The notes: a model not told the origin generated them from the sequence alone. Counted from the stretch's first letter, positions 17,980 through 28,417 are shown. The stretch is DNA of 64,000 bases from Oscillospiraceae bacterium (GCA_015064295.1 SVSM01000003.1:1-64000); one strand, 5' to 3'. Numbers and translations: made by a program.

Positions 17980-19395
17980 ATGTTTTGGAAAAAGCTCCAA
18001 GCAAAACGGAACGCCGTTGTGGCGGGCTGGGTGATGGCCTCTCTCCTTCTTTTGGCGGCAGGACTTTGTATCTACCACGTGTCCCACCGAGAGCTGTCGG
18101 TGATGCTTTGCGTGGACGGTCAGCCGCTCTGCCGGGTGGAAAGCCAATCGGTGGTGGATCACGCCCTTCTCCTGTTGGAGGAGAAGTTGATCGGCAGCGG
18201 GATCCGCGAGGAGACCGAGCGGAAGCTGTCCTACCGCTACGTATTGGCAGACCGAAGCACTGCGGCGGATGCCGAGACCTGTATGGAGCTTTTATTTGAT
18301 CTAACCTCCGAACACTATTGCCGTGCCTATATGATCACGGTCAAGGGCAGGGAGATCGCCGCCTGCGCCACCTACGGTGAGGCAGAGAAGGTGGTAGAGG
18401 ATTTCCGCACCTACGTGACTGAACGGGTGATGGCCTCCGAGAAGGAGGCGGACCTCGTCGAGCTCACCACGGATTTTGGGATCCGCAGCGTTTTCTGCCC
18501 TCGGGAGCGTATTGCCTCCGGCAAGGATATTCTTCGCCTTATGATCGGCTCGGGTGACAGGTATGAGCCGGAAGATTCCGAACCGTCGTCAGACACCCGT
18601 GTCAACGCGCCCGGCAGCTCCTCCATCCTGTTTGCCGATAAAAACAAAGATTTCGGTCTGCTTCGCAATCCCGTCCTGCGGCCCAGCGGAGAGGATGGCT
18701 CTTCCTTCCACGTGAGCGGTCTTGGCTCGGTCATCGAGTATCGGACGGTGTACGTGCAGACCTATTCCGAGATCGTCGGATACGACGTGGAATATGTCGA
18801 AAGCGACTCCCTGTACGTGGGGCAGACCGCCGTGGTCTTCGCGGGGGAGGAGGGCATCGCTGAAAACGTCTACCGGGTGGCTTATTCGGGCGGCGTGGAG
18901 GTTTCTCGCACGCTGGTATCTTCCAAGATCATCGTGGAGCCCAAGAACCGCGTGGAACGGATCGGCACCAAGGCCTATCCCTCGACGAACCCCACCGGCT
19001 CCTTTATTTGGCCTCTTTCCGATTGGCAGATCTCCTCGTATTTCGGCTTATCCCGTCCGGGACTGGAGGGGAAGGGAGAGTACCATCTCGGCTTAGACCT
19101 GGCAGGGCCTAAGCTCGGCGAGCCGATTCTGGCGGCCGACGGCGGTGAAGTGATCTTTGCCGGCGACCGAGGCAGCTACGGCCTTTTGGTCAAGATCCGG
19201 CACGAGGACAACGTGGTGACCTATTACGCGCATATGAGCGCCATCACCGTGGAAAAAGGCGACCGTGTATATCAAGGCCAGAAGATCGGAGAGATCGGCC
19301 GTTCCGGTGTTGCCACCGGCGTACATCTTCACTTTGAGGTACTCATTGACGATAAGCGGGTGGATCCCCTCAAGTATCTGCCGAAAACGGAATAA
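17980..19395 (+). CDS. G5-domain M23-family metallopeptidase (LytM)
   Basis: G5-like segment then FIWPLSDWQISSYFGLS...EYHLGLDLAGPKLGEPILAADGGEVIFAG...GVHLHFEVLIDDKRVDPLKYL. Confidence 0.88.
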   Translation: MFWKKLQAKRNAVVAGWVMASLLLLAAGLCIYHVSHRELSVMLCVDGQPLCRVESQSVVDHALLLLEEKLIGSGIREETERKLSYRYVLADRSTAADAETCMELLFDLTSEHYCRAYMITVKGREIAACATYGEAEKVVEDFRTYVTERVMASEKEADLVELTTDFGIRSVFCPRERIASGKDILRLMIGSGDRYEPEDSEPSSDTRVNAPGSSSILFADKNKDFGLLRNPVLRPSGEDGSSFHVSGLGSVIEYRTVYVQTYSEIVGYDVEYVESDSLYVGQTAVVFAGEEGIAENVYRVAYSGGVEVSRTLVSSKIIVEPKNRVERIGTKAYPSTNPTGSFIWPLSDWQISSYFGLSRPGLEGKGEYHLGLDLAGPKLGEPILAADGGEVIFAGDRGSYGLLVKIRHEDNVVTYYAHMSAITVEKGDRVYQGQKIGEIGRSGVATGVHLHFEVLIDDKRVDPLKYLPKTE

Positions 19396-19431
19396 GCAAG
19401 CCCGTGGCAAGGTTGAGGCTACGGCTACGAA

Positions 19432-19484
19432 TAAAAAAGAACACCCTCATCGCAGACGTTCATTTGCGATGGGGGCGTTTTTTG
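19432..19484 (+). terminator. Terminator hairpin
   Basis: aacaccctcatcgcagacgttcatttgcgatgggggcgttttttg. Confidence 0.65.
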
Positions 19485-19577
19485 CTGCATGCCACCATTT
19501 GCCTCTTGACAGGAGATCGGGCTTATGATAAAATAACAATAGTTATATAACAAACGATATATTAAGGAGACAAGCCG

Positions 19578-20147
19578 ATGCCCCCCAAGATTAAGATAAC
19601 GAAGGAAGACGTTGTGACAACTGCCCTGGAGCTGGTACGGGCAAACGGAGAACAAGCCATCAATGCCCGAGCCGTCGCCGCATCTCTCGGCTGCTCTACC
19701 CAGCCGGTATTCTCCAATTTCACCACGATGGACGAGCTGCGGGATGCGGTCATCGTCGCCGCATACGAGCGTTATTTGGATTTTCTAAAAACCGAGGCGG
19801 AGCGGGGCGAGTATCCGCGATATAAGGCCTTTGGCATGGCCTACGTCCGCTTTGCCAAGGAAGAAAAAGAGCTGTTCAAGCTTTTGTTCCTGCGTGACCG
19901 AACCGGGGAGGATCTGTCGCCCTCTCCCGATTTTGAGGAGTCGGTGCAAATGATGATGGAAGCGAGCGGTGTGACCAAAGAAAAGGCAACACTCATGCAC
20001 CTTGAGCTGTGGTCCTGTGTCCACGGCATCGGGACCATGCTGGCCACCTCGTTTTTGCCCCTTGACCGGGAGCAGATCAGCGATATGCTGACCGACGTGT
20101 ACCAGGGAATACGGGCAAGACATGGATCGGAGGAAGAGGAAACATGA
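19578..20147 (+). CDS. TetR/AcrR family regulator
   Basis: ITKEDVVTTALELVRANGEQAINARAVAASLGCSTQPVFSNFTTMDELRDAV. Confidence 0.85.
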   Translation: MPPKIKITKEDVVTTALELVRANGEQAINARAVAASLGCSTQPVFSNFTTMDELRDAVIVAAYERYLDFLKTEAERGEYPRYKAFGMAYVRFAKEEKELFKLLFLRDRTGEDLSPSPDFEESVQMMMEASGVTKEKATLMHLELWSCVHGIGTMLATSFLPLDREQISDMLTDVYQGIRARHGSEEEET

Positions 20148-20872
20148 ACGCAATCCGCATTGAAGGGCTGACCAAGCGGTACCGCGACGTTATCGCCGTT
20201 GACACCTTATCGCTTACTGTTGAGGAGGGAGAGGTCTTTGCTCTCCTTGGCATAAACGGCGCGGGAAAGACCACCACCATCAAAATGCTCTCCTGCCTCA
20301 CCGAGCCAACGGAGGGGGACGCCTATTTGCTGGGAAAGAGCATCCGTAGGGATACTGCCGACGTGAAGTCACTCATCGCCGTGTCACCCCAGGAAACCGC
20401 CGTTGCTCCGGGGCTTTCGGTGCGGGAAAACCTTGCGCTTATGTGCGGCATCCACGGCTTTACGAAGGAGAAGCGGGAGGCCAAGATCACGGAGCTGACG
20501 GCACTGTTGGGACTGGAGAGCGTTATGGCACGAAGGGCGGGCAAGCTGTCGGGCGGCTGGCAGCGCCGTCTCAGCATTGCCATGGCGTTGATCTCCGAGC
20601 CAAGGATCCTCTTCCTTGACGAGCCGACCCTGGGGCTGGACGTGATCGCCAGAAGTGAGCTTTGGGATATGATCCGTTCCCTTAAGGGAAGGGTGACCAT
20701 TTTGTTGACGACTCACTATATGGAGGAGGCCGAGGCCCTCTCCGACCGGATTGCCATCATGAAGGACGGCAAGCTTCTTCTCTGTGATACGGCAGACGCT
20801 ATCAAGGCGACCGCCGGGACGCAGAGCTTCGAGGAGGCCTTCGTCCGTATCGTAAAGGGGGTGGCCAAATGA
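20144..20872 (+). CDS. ABC transporter ATP-binding protein
   Basis: LLGINGAGKTTTIKML, LSGGWQRRLSIAMALISEPRILFLDEPTLGLD. Confidence 0.93.
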   Translation: MNAIRIEGLTKRYRDVIAVDTLSLTVEEGEVFALLGINGAGKTTTIKMLSCLTEPTEGDAYLLGKSIRRDTADVKSLIAVSPQETAVAPGLSVRENLALMCGIHGFTKEKREAKITELTALLGLESVMARRAGKLSGGWQRRLSIAMALISEPRILFLDEPTLGLDVIARSELWDMIRSLKGRVTILLTTHYMEEAEALSDRIAIMKDGKLLLCDTADAIKATAGTQSFEEAFVRIVKGVAK

Positions 20873-21600
20873 GAATGCTCACCTTTGCCAAGCGGAACGC
20901 CAAGGAGATCCTGCGCGACCCATTGACCGTCGCCTTTGGCCTGGGATTTCCCCTTGTTCTGATCCTGCTGTTAAGCGCCATTCAGGCCAACGTCCCCGTG
21001 CCACTCTTTGAGATCGAGCGGCTGGCTCCCGGCATTACGGTCTTCGGGCTCTCCTTTATGACGCTGTTTTCGGCAACGCTGATCGCCAAGGACCGGGGAA
21101 GCGCTCTTCTTCAGCGCTTGTATACGACACCGCTGAGGCCTCTTGACTTTATTCTCGGCTATACCGTGCCCATCCTTCCCTTTGCCGTAGCCCAAAGCGT
21201 TATCTGCTACGCCGTGGCCATTGCTCTTGGCCTGGACGTCACGGTCAACATTCTGTTTGCCATTCTGTTCATGATCCCCGTCTCCGTCCTGTTCATTGCG
21301 CTGGGCCTGCTGTTCGGCAGTGTTCTCAGCGATAAGCAGGTGGGCGGCATTTGCGGAGCGCTGCTGACCAATCTCTCGGCGTGGCTGTCGGGCACTTGGT
21401 TTGAGCTGGAGCTTGTGGGGGGTGTGTTTCGAAAAATTGCCTACGCTCTCCCCTTCGTTCACGCCGTGGAGATGGAACGGGCGGTGATTGCGGGTAATTT
21501 CGCAGAGATATTCCCCCATTTGTGGTGGGTACTCGGCTACGCCGCAGCGGCCCTGATGCTTGCCGTTCTGTTGTTTTTGAGACAAATGAAAAAGCAATAA
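20869..21600 (+). CDS. ABC-2 type transporter permease
   Basis: RNAKEILRDPLTVAFGLGFPLVLILLL and six predicted TM segments; overlaps the ATPase gene by 4 nt. Confidence 0.88.
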   Translation: MRMLTFAKRNAKEILRDPLTVAFGLGFPLVLILLLSAIQANVPVPLFEIERLAPGITVFGLSFMTLFSATLIAKDRGSALLQRLYTTPLRPLDFILGYTVPILPFAVAQSVICYAVAIALGLDVTVNILFAILFMIPVSVLFIALGLLFGSVLSDKQVGGICGALLTNLSAWLSGTWFELELVGGVFRKIAYALPFVHAVEMERAVIAGNFAEIFPHLWWVLGYAAAALMLAVLLFLRQMKKQ

Positions 21601-21608
21601 AGGGATAA

Positions 21609-21640
21609 CAAAAACCGCAGATCCGTATCTGCGGTTTTTG
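21609..21640. terminator. Bidirectional terminator
   Basis: aaaaaccgcagatccgtatctgcggttttt. Confidence 0.8.
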
Positions 21641-21651
21641 CTGTGCCGATA

Positions 21652-22791
21652 TTAAGGCGTCGTCCTAACGATGGCTCCGCGGCGGAAGCAACGGGAGGTT
21701 GGCTCTCGACGAACCAGCGCCATCAGCTTATCGGAGCGGAGGGAGGCCTCAAACTGCCGTCCCGCTTCTCCTTCCAGGGCCAGCCCGTCGGCGGGCTTGG
21801 TAACGATGGGAAGAGAGGCGGTTTTTCGCACCGCCGACAGGTAGGCGCGGCCCTTTTCGTTAGCCGCCAGCAGTCGCGTAAAGCGGGGCGGTGCGTAGAC
21901 CTGCTCGGGAGTATAGGATAAAACGGCGGAGAGGATTCCGCGGCGCAGGCGGGCGGCGGTAAACTTGCGGTTGGTGCAGAGGGCGATCAGCTCCTCTACG
22001 GTGGCTGCCTCCTCGGCGCCGTGCTTGAGCAGGCCCGCCACGCCGCCGTTCATGGCGTAACGGGTTTCCAGGACGTCGGCGGAGGTGCTCCGCAGGGTGT
22101 GCAGGGCAATGGCGTCGTAGGGCTCGGCGGGTGTCAGAGACGTCTTGGTGAAAATAGCCGAGGCCGCCTCCGGCAAAAGGGAGGAGGCATCGCCCCCCGC
22201 CGTCAGGACACGGCGGGCCTCCGAGGCGGAATAGCCGGCCTCACGGCGGTAGGTAAAGGGGGTGATGGTCGCCTGACAGGCCGAGAGGGCCGACAGGTAT
22301 TCCACGCCCAGGATGTCGTTTGGCAGGGTAGGAAAGTCCTCCCCCCCAAGCGAACGGAAGACGGCCTCGGCGTTCCGCATATGGGATTCCTCCTCGGGGG
22401 CTTCCCGAAGGGCTTGTAAATACGCGGGGGAAGCCATAAGCTCGGCTGCCCTTGAAAGGGACGGCAGGTCACCGCTTTCACTGCCGAAGCAGAGAATGTC
22501 GATTCCTCCCAGCCCGTGAAGGATCCCCACGGCACCCCGGGCGAAGGCCTCGGCCGAGGAGCAGGCATAGGGGGCGGGCAGCTCCAGCACCAGGTCGGAG
22601 CCGCAGGCAAGGGCTGCCTCGGCCCTGACGTGCTTGGGATAAAGAGCCAGACGCCCACGCTGGACCAGGTCGCCGCTCATGAGGGAGACAACGGTGGCAT
22701 CAGCCCCAAAGACGGCCCGAAGGGCTTCGATCTGAAGCCGATGGCCCCGATGGAAGGGGTCGTATTCGCAAATGACGGCGACAGTTGTCAT
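21652..22791 (-). CDS. tmcAL: tRNA(Met) cytidine acetate ligase-like protein
   Basis: VAVICEYDPFHRGHRLQIE...VSLMSGDLVQRGRLALYPKHVRAEAAL. Confidence 0.88.
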   Translation of the reverse strand: MTTVAVICEYDPFHRGHRLQIEALRAVFGADATVVSLMSGDLVQRGRLALYPKHVRAEAALACGSDLVLELPAPYACSSAEAFARGAVGILHGLGGIDILCFGSESGDLPSLSRAAELMASPAYLQALREAPEEESHMRNAEAVFRSLGGEDFPTLPNDILGVEYLSALSACQATITPFTYRREAGYSASEARRVLTAGGDASSLLPEAASAIFTKTSLTPAEPYDAIALHTLRSTSADVLETRYAMNGGVAGLLKHGAEEAATVEELIALCTNRKFTAARLRRGILSAVLSYTPEQVYAPPRFTRLLAANEKGRAYLSAVRKTASLPIVTKPADGLALEGEAGRQFEASLRSDKLMALVRREPTSRCFRRGAIVRTTP

Positions 22792-22933
22792 GATTCGCTC
22801 CTTTCAAAAGCGCGGTGGAAATGGCAGATTTTGAAAAAATCCGTCTTTTTTTGCCAAATCCCTTGTAATTGCCGTGGAAATCGTGTATAATCAATATGTT
22901 ATGCTATCTAATATCAATCGGAGGTTATACATT

Positions 22934-24142
22934 ATGAAAGTTCTTGTTGTCAATGCAGGAAGCTCTTCTCTGAAGTATCAGCTTTTTGAGACCGAAACCG
23001 GTGACGTTCTCGCCAAGGGTATTTGCGAGAGAATCGGTATCGACGGTCTGATCGAGCACCGTCTCGGTGAGAACGGCGAAAAGACCAAGCGTGAGATGGC
23101 TATGCCCAACCACGCCGTTGCCATGAAGATCGTGGTCGATACCCTGACCGATGCTACCCTCGGCTGTCTTTCCGACATGGCCGAGATCAAGGCGGTCGGT
23201 CACCGCGTGGTGCACGGCGGTCCTTACTTCTTCGAAAGCTGCCTCGTGACCCCTGAGGTTATCGAGAAGCTGAAGCTCTGTAACGACTTTGCTCCCCTTC
23301 ACACCCCTGCCCACTTGATGGGCATCGAGGGCTGTACGGAGGTCATGCCCACCGTTCCCCAGGTCCTGGTATTCGATACCGCCTTCCATCAGACCATGCC
23401 CGACTATGCTTACACCTACGCTCTCCCCAAGGACATGATCGAGAAGGATCACATCCGTCGCTACGGTGCTCACGGCACCTCTCACCGCTTCGTCTCCATC
23501 GAGATGGCCAAGCTTCTTGACAAGCCCGTGGAAGAGACCAAGATCGTGACCTGTCACATCGGTAACGGTTCCTCCATTTCGGCCGTTAAGGGCGGTAAGT
23601 GCATTGACACCTCCATGGGCTTCACGCCTCTTGAGGGTGTGGAAATGGGTACCCGTTGCGGCTCCATCGACCCTGCTATCGTTACCTACATTATGAAGAA
23701 GTACGGCTATACCCCCGACGAGATGTCCAGCTTCATGAACAAGAAGTGCGGCTTCCTCGGTCTGTCGGGTATCTCCTCCGACTCCCGTGACATTGAGGCA
23801 GCGATCCTGAAGGGCGATAAGCAGGCCGAGCTGACCGCTAACGTGCTGGCTTACCAGGTGAAGAAGTATATCGGCTCCTACGCCGCCGCTATGGACGGTC
23901 TGGATGCCATCGTCTTCACCGCCGGTATGGGTGAGAACAACCCCGAGCTCCGCGAGAGAGTCTGCAAGGAGATGAAGTACTTCGGTGTTGAGATCGATAT
24001 GGAGCTGAACGCCAAGACCCTCCGCCAGCCCAACATCGTTGAGCTGTCTACCCCCAACTCCAAGGTGAAGGTCTACGTGCTTCCCACCAACGAGGAGCTC
24101 ATGATCGCCAAGGATACCGAGGCTATCGTAAGCAAGCTGTAA
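22934..24142 (+). CDS. ackA: Acetate kinase
   Basis: MKVLVVNAGSSSLKYQLFE; AVGHRVVHGGPYF; TCHIGNGSSISAV; VFTAGMGENNPELRE; start corrected from 22874. Confidence 0.96.
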   Translation: MKVLVVNAGSSSLKYQLFETETGDVLAKGICERIGIDGLIEHRLGENGEKTKREMAMPNHAVAMKIVVDTLTDATLGCLSDMAEIKAVGHRVVHGGPYFFESCLVTPEVIEKLKLCNDFAPLHTPAHLMGIEGCTEVMPTVPQVLVFDTAFHQTMPDYAYTYALPKDMIEKDHIRRYGAHGTSHRFVSIEMAKLLDKPVEETKIVTCHIGNGSSISAVKGGKCIDTSMGFTPLEGVEMGTRCGSIDPAIVTYIMKKYGYTPDEMSSFMNKKCGFLGLSGISSDSRDIEAAILKGDKQAELTANVLAYQVKKYIGSYAAAMDGLDAIVFTAGMGENNPELRERVCKEMKYFGVEIDMELNAKTLRQPNIVELSTPNSKVKVYVLPTNEELMIAKDTEAIVSKL

Positions 24143-24156
24143 GAGTACGGATCATA

Positions 24157-24255
24157 GCGGGGCTCTGCCCCGCACCCCGCGAGGAGAACTTCTTGAAAGA
24201 AGTTCTCCTCGACCTTTCAAGAACGTTTGATGGCCGAAAACGGAGTTTTCGGCGA
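24157..24255 (+). repeat. Composite palindromic intergenic repeat (CPR) copy 1
   Basis: gcggggctctgccccgc / gaggagaacttcttgaaagaagttctcctc / gacctttcaagaacgtttgatgg / ccgaaaacggagttttcgg. Confidence 0.85.
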
Positions 24256-24296
24256 GAAGGATGAAGGATCTGCCCTCCCCGCAAGGGGAGGTTTTT

Positions 24297-25028
24297 TTAT
24301 ATGGATTGCTGCCGGCAGGCAGCGTCCCTGCGGGAATAGGTGACGGTATAGCGGTTAGGCGTTTGAGGCTCTTGCATACGGATTTGGATGGGATCGGCGG
24401 TGCGGAGGTAGGCGGCGAGTGCTTTTCCGTCTCGGATGGTATCGGGGATCTCAACGCCGCAGAAGGCACGGTAGCTATCGGCGTGATAGTCGCCGCCGCA
24501 GGTGAGGATCAGGCCGTTCTCCACGGCGAAATCCGATACCTCACGGTAGAAGGAGGCGAGATACCCGGGATGGCAGTTGATCTCCACGCCGTCAAGGACC
24601 GAGGGATCCTGCAGACGGTTTCCGCCTCGGAAGGGGTGGGCCTGGACGACGATGCCGCCCTGCTCGTGAGCCAGGCGGTAAAGCTCCTCCAGCGTCAGAT
24701 CGTACAGGGTGGGGTGAGCAAGAGTAAAGTCCTCGTCCACACCGTAGAGAAGCATATGCAGATTGCCGTGGCGTGCCATGGTGATCTCCATGCCGTAGAG
24801 CACGGTACAGCCGATGGCCTCCCCGCACTGCTTGGTGTAGCGGAACTCCTCGGTGTAGGCACGGGCAAAGGACTCGGCCTCACCGTTTCGAAATAAGGAT
24901 CGGTCGTAATGATTGGTCAGCACGATGCCGTCAATGCCAACCTTCTTGGCGGCGGCAACGATCTCGGGGGCGGGGGCGCGGCAGCAGGTGCTGATTCCCG
25001 ACGTGTGGGCGTGTAGGTCGATCAACAT
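24297..25028 (-). CDS. PHP domain metal-dependent hydrolase
   Basis: MLIDLHAHTSGISTC, GIVLTNHYDRS, VVQAHPFRGG, GGDYHADSY. Confidence 0.85.
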   Translation of the reverse strand: MLIDLHAHTSGISTCCRAPAPEIVAAAKKVGIDGIVLTNHYDRSLFRNGEAESFARAYTEEFRYTKQCGEAIGCTVLYGMEITMARHGNLHMLLYGVDEDFTLAHPTLYDLTLEELYRLAHEQGGIVVQAHPFRGGNRLQDPSVLDGVEINCHPGYLASFYREVSDFAVENGLILTCGGDYHADSYRAFCGVEIPDTIRDGKALAAYLRTADPIQIRMQEPQTPNRYTVTYSRRDAACRQQSI

Positions 25029-25103
25029 GATATCTTCCTCATAAAAGCAAGGAGAAACGTCTCAAGATGAAGCTGACGTTCCTCCTTATCCTTCTTATTC
25101 TTC

Positions 25104-25835
25104 TTATTCTTCGTTGTTTTCCCAGTTGTGGTAGACGTTCTGAACGTCGTCGTTTTCATCCAGCTTTTCCAGGAGCAGGTTCATGTTCTTCACGTCGTCC
25201 TCATTTTCCAGCGTGATGTAGTTGGAGGGGATCTTGTCCTTCTCGGCAGAGGCGATCTTATAGCCCTTGCTCTCCAATTCCGCACGGACGGCAGAGAGAT
25301 CCTCCGGCAGGGTGTAGATCTCGAAGGCCTCTTCCTCGGCCAGGAAATCCTCGGCGCCCGATTCCAGAGCGTCCTCCATCAGCTTATCCTCGTCCACCGA
25401 GCCGTCGTTCTCAATGACGATCACGCCCTTGTCGGTGAACAGGTAGCCCACGCATCCGCTGGTGCCCATGTTTCCGCCGTACTTATCAAAGAAGTGACGA
25501 ACCTCGGCGGCGGTGCGGTTGCGGTTGTCGGTGGCGGTCTCTACGATGACGGCGACACCGGAGGGGCCGTAGCCCTCATAGGTGATCTCCTCGTAGACGG
25601 CGGCATCGGCGGCCGAGGCCTTCTTGATGGCGCGGTCAATGTTATCGTTGGGGACGTTGTTGTCCTTGGCCTTGGCGATCAGGTCGCGGAGGCGGGAGTT
25701 AGAGGCGGGATCGGGGCCGCCCTCTTTCACCGCGATGGCGATCTCCTTGCCGATCTTGGTGAACACCGAAGCTCTTTGGGCGTCGGTCTTCTCCTTCTTG
25801 TGCATAATATTCTTCCATTTGCTATGTCCGGACAT
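25104..25835 (-). CDS. yebC: YebC/PmpR family protein
   Basis: MSGHSKWKNIMHKKEKTDAQRASVFTKIGKEIAIAVKEGGPDPASNSRLR; start corrected, ORF-track extension translates CPR copies. Confidence 0.94.
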   Translation of the reverse strand: MSGHSKWKNIMHKKEKTDAQRASVFTKIGKEIAIAVKEGGPDPASNSRLRDLIAKAKDNNVPNDNIDRAIKKASAADAAVYEEITYEGYGPSGVAVIVETATDNRNRTAAEVRHFFDKYGGNMGTSGCVGYLFTDKGVIVIENDGSVDEDKLMEDALESGAEDFLAEEEAFEIYTLPEDLSAVRAELESKGYKIASAEKDKIPSNYITLENEDDVKNMNLLLEKLDENDDVQNVYHNWENNEE

Positions 25836-25853
25836 GAGAACGAATCCTTTCTT

Positions 25854-25945
25854 GGGGCTCTGCCCCAAACCCCGCTTAAAAACTTCTTGAAAGAAGTTTT
25901 TAAGAATTTCAAGAACCTTGAAATGTCGAAAACTTCGTTTTCGAC
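25854..25945 (+). repeat. CPR copy 2
   Basis: ggggctctgcccc / cttaaaaacttcttgaaagaagtttttaag / cgaaaacttcgttttcg. Confidence 0.85.
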
Positions 25946-25969
25946 GGGGTGTCATTGTTAGATTTTCTT

Positions 25970-26093
25970 GCCGAAAACGCAGTTTTCGGCCATTAAAAGT
26001 TTTTGAAGATTCCGCAGATAATTTGCGAAGCAAATTTTCTGCAGAAACATTTTTTCAAAAAATTTCTTTGGTGGGGTGCGGGGCAAAGCCCCG
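25970..26093 (-). repeat. CPR copy 3, inverted relative to copy 2
   Basis: ccgaaaacgcagttttcgg / attaaaagtttttgaagatt / ...tttttcaaaaaat... / gcggggcaaagccccg; abuts the argS stop codon. Confidence 0.8.
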
Positions 26094-27839
26094 TTATATT
26101 TTAGGCGTCTTCTTCAGACAGATCAGGCCGAAGGCGTTGCCGAGGACGGTCTTGGTGGCCTCGGTCAGCTCCACACGGAAGGCACGGGCCTCGGGGGATT
26201 CGGCGGTCACGATATGGCAATCGTGGTAGAAGCGGTTAAAGGCACCGCAGACATCGAGAATGAAGCGGGTGATCACCATGGGCTCGCTGTCGCGGATGGC
26301 GTCCTTGACCTTTTCTCCAAAGAGGGACAGGATACGGATGAGGGAGGACTCTGCCTCCACGGGAGCATACCCCTTCGAAGCACCTGCCGGGGGCAGACCG
26401 CCTGCCTTTTCGATGATGGAGCAGCAACGGGCATAGGTGTACTGGGCGTAGGGGCCGGTATTGCCCTCAAAGGAGAGGGCGTCGTCAAGGGAGAAGTCGT
26501 TATCCTTGATACGGCTGTTGGTGAGGTAATAGAAGACGATGGCACCGACGCCGACGGCCTCGGCCACCTCCTCCTTGTTTTCCAGGTCGGGGTTCTTTTC
26601 CTCCATGATGGCCCGCACCTTATCGATGGCCATGGCAAAGAGGTCCTTCAGCAGGATGACGTTGCCGGTACGGGTGGCCAGCTTGGCGCCGCCGATGCTG
26701 ACGGTTCCGTAGGGAATATGCACCAGCTCACCGTACCATTCGTAGCCCATGAGCTCCAGCACCTTGAACCACTGCTGGAAGTGTAGGATCTGCTGGTTGG
26801 AGGTGACGTACATACATTTATCGAATTGATAGGTCTCCTTGCGGTAGACGGCGGCGGCGATGTCACGGGTGGGGTAGAGGGTGGAGCCGTCCCGCTTCAG
26901 AATGAGGCAAGGGGGCATTTTATATTCCGACAGGTCTACGATGGAGGCGCCGTCGTCGATCTTCAGAAGGTCGCGGTCACGCAGACGCTGTACCTGAGCC
27001 GGCATCTTATCGGTGTAGAAGCTCTCGCCGGCGTAGGAATCGAAGGTAATGCCGAGCTGCTTGTAGGTGCGCTCGTACTCCCGGAGACTGATCTCCACGA
27101 ACCATTTCCAGAGGGCGATGTTCTCCTCGTCGCCGATCTCCATCTTATGGAACTCGTCGCGGGACTGCTGGGCCAGATCGTCACGGGCGGGGATGCCCTT
27201 TTCCTCGTCGCCCTTGATTACGTTGTTGATGCGGACGTAAAGCTCCACCAGCTTATCGATGCCGCCCTCCTCGATCTGGGTCTTGTCCCCCCAGAGCTTG
27301 TAGGCCACGATGAGCTTACCGAACTGGGTACCCCAGTCGCCCAGGTGGTTGATGCCGACGGTCTTCCAACCGGTGTATTCGTGAAGCTTCTTCAAGGAAT
27401 GGCCGATGACGGTGGTGCCGAGATGGCCGATGTGGAAGGGCTTGGCCACGTTGGGGGAGCTGTAATCGATGACGAAGGTCTTGCCGTCGCCGTCGTGGCT
27501 CTTTCCGTAGTCGTCGCCCTCGGCGAGGACCTGCTTCAGTACCTTGTCGGTAAAATAGGTATCGTCGATGACGAAATTGAGATACCCGCCCGCCGTCTTG
27601 ACCTCTTTAAGGTAAGGCACCTCGCCCAGCGTCTCGGAAAGAGAGGCGGCGATGGCAGGAGGCGCCTTGCGCAGGGCGCGGCTCAGCTTGAAGCAGGGGA
27701 AGGCCAGGTCTCCCATGGTCTTGTCGGGGGGATATTCCAGCATCTCCCGCAGCTCGGTTGTATCGGGGGCCGTGCCGGGCGCCGTCTGCTCGATGGCGTC
27801 GCGGATGGCGTTTGCTAAGGTTTCTTTGAACTGTAACAC
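26094..27839 (-). CDS. argS: Arginyl-tRNA synthetase
   Basis: VIDYSSPNVAKPFHIGHLGTTVIGHSLKKL; KLATRTGNVILLKDL; GTG start (VLQFKETLANAIRDAIE) chosen over the upstream ORF start. Confidence 0.95.
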   Translation of the reverse strand: MLQFKETLANAIRDAIEQTAPGTAPDTTELREMLEYPPDKTMGDLAFPCFKLSRALRKAPPAIAASLSETLGEVPYLKEVKTAGGYLNFVIDDTYFTDKVLKQVLAEGDDYGKSHDGDGKTFVIDYSSPNVAKPFHIGHLGTTVIGHSLKKLHEYTGWKTVGINHLGDWGTQFGKLIVAYKLWGDKTQIEEGGIDKLVELYVRINNVIKGDEEKGIPARDDLAQQSRDEFHKMEIGDEENIALWKWFVEISLREYERTYKQLGITFDSYAGESFYTDKMPAQVQRLRDRDLLKIDDGASIVDLSEYKMPPCLILKRDGSTLYPTRDIAAAVYRKETYQFDKCMYVTSNQQILHFQQWFKVLELMGYEWYGELVHIPYGTVSIGGAKLATRTGNVILLKDLFAMAIDKVRAIMEEKNPDLENKEEVAEAVGVGAIVFYYLTNSRIKDNDFSLDDALSFEGNTGPYAQYTYARCCSIIEKAGGLPPAGASKGYAPVEAESSLIRILSLFGEKVKDAIRDSEPMVITRFILDVCGAFNRFYHDCHIVTAESPEARAFRVELTEATKTVLGNAFGLICLKKTPKI

Positions 27840-28050
27840 TTTATACCTCCGTGTATAAGCACACTTATCTTTATTGTACCCCATTTTCTTCCTTTTGTCA
27901 AATGGTTTTTCGGGTTTTTCCCGAAGATTTTCCCGGCTTTTGGGGCATGGCGCGGAGGAGAATAAAATTTTTAAAAAATCCTCTTGACAAAGGGGGATGG
28001 TTCTGCTATAATGTGTAAGGCGTTTTGCTTTACACCGTTTTCGGAGGCGC

Positions 28051-28389
28051 ATGATGGCGAAGGATCTTAGTATGTCGCTCCTTCTCGACTTCTACGGCGA
28101 GGTTCTGTCGGAGCCTCAGCGGGAGGCGATGGATCTTTTTTACAACGGCGACCTCTCCCTTGCCGAGATCGCCGAGATCACCGGCATCACACGCCAGGGC
28201 GTGCGGGACCGCATCGTCAAGGGCGAGCAGATCGTCAGCGAGCTGGAGGCCAAGCTGGGCCTGGCGGGACGCTTCGGAAACGTGACCAAAACCGTGAACT
28301 ACGTCGTCGAACGGCTGAACGACATCGAAAAGACCTATCATCTGTCGGTGGACGACATCCGTGAGGCCGTCAAGGGTCTCGATACCTGA
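28051..28389 (+). CDS. ylxM: YlxM/p13-like HTH protein (UPF0122), SRP operon
   Basis: LLLDFYGEVLSEPQREAMDLFYNGDLSLAEIAEITGITRQGVRDRI; directly upstream of ffh. Confidence 0.9.
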   Translation: MMAKDLSMSLLLDFYGEVLSEPQREAMDLFYNGDLSLAEIAEITGITRQGVRDRIVKGEQIVSELEAKLGLAGRFGNVTKTVNYVVERLNDIEKTYHLSVDDIREAVKGLDT

Positions 28390-28417
28390 TACCAAGAAAA
28401 AAGGCAGGAGCTATCCC

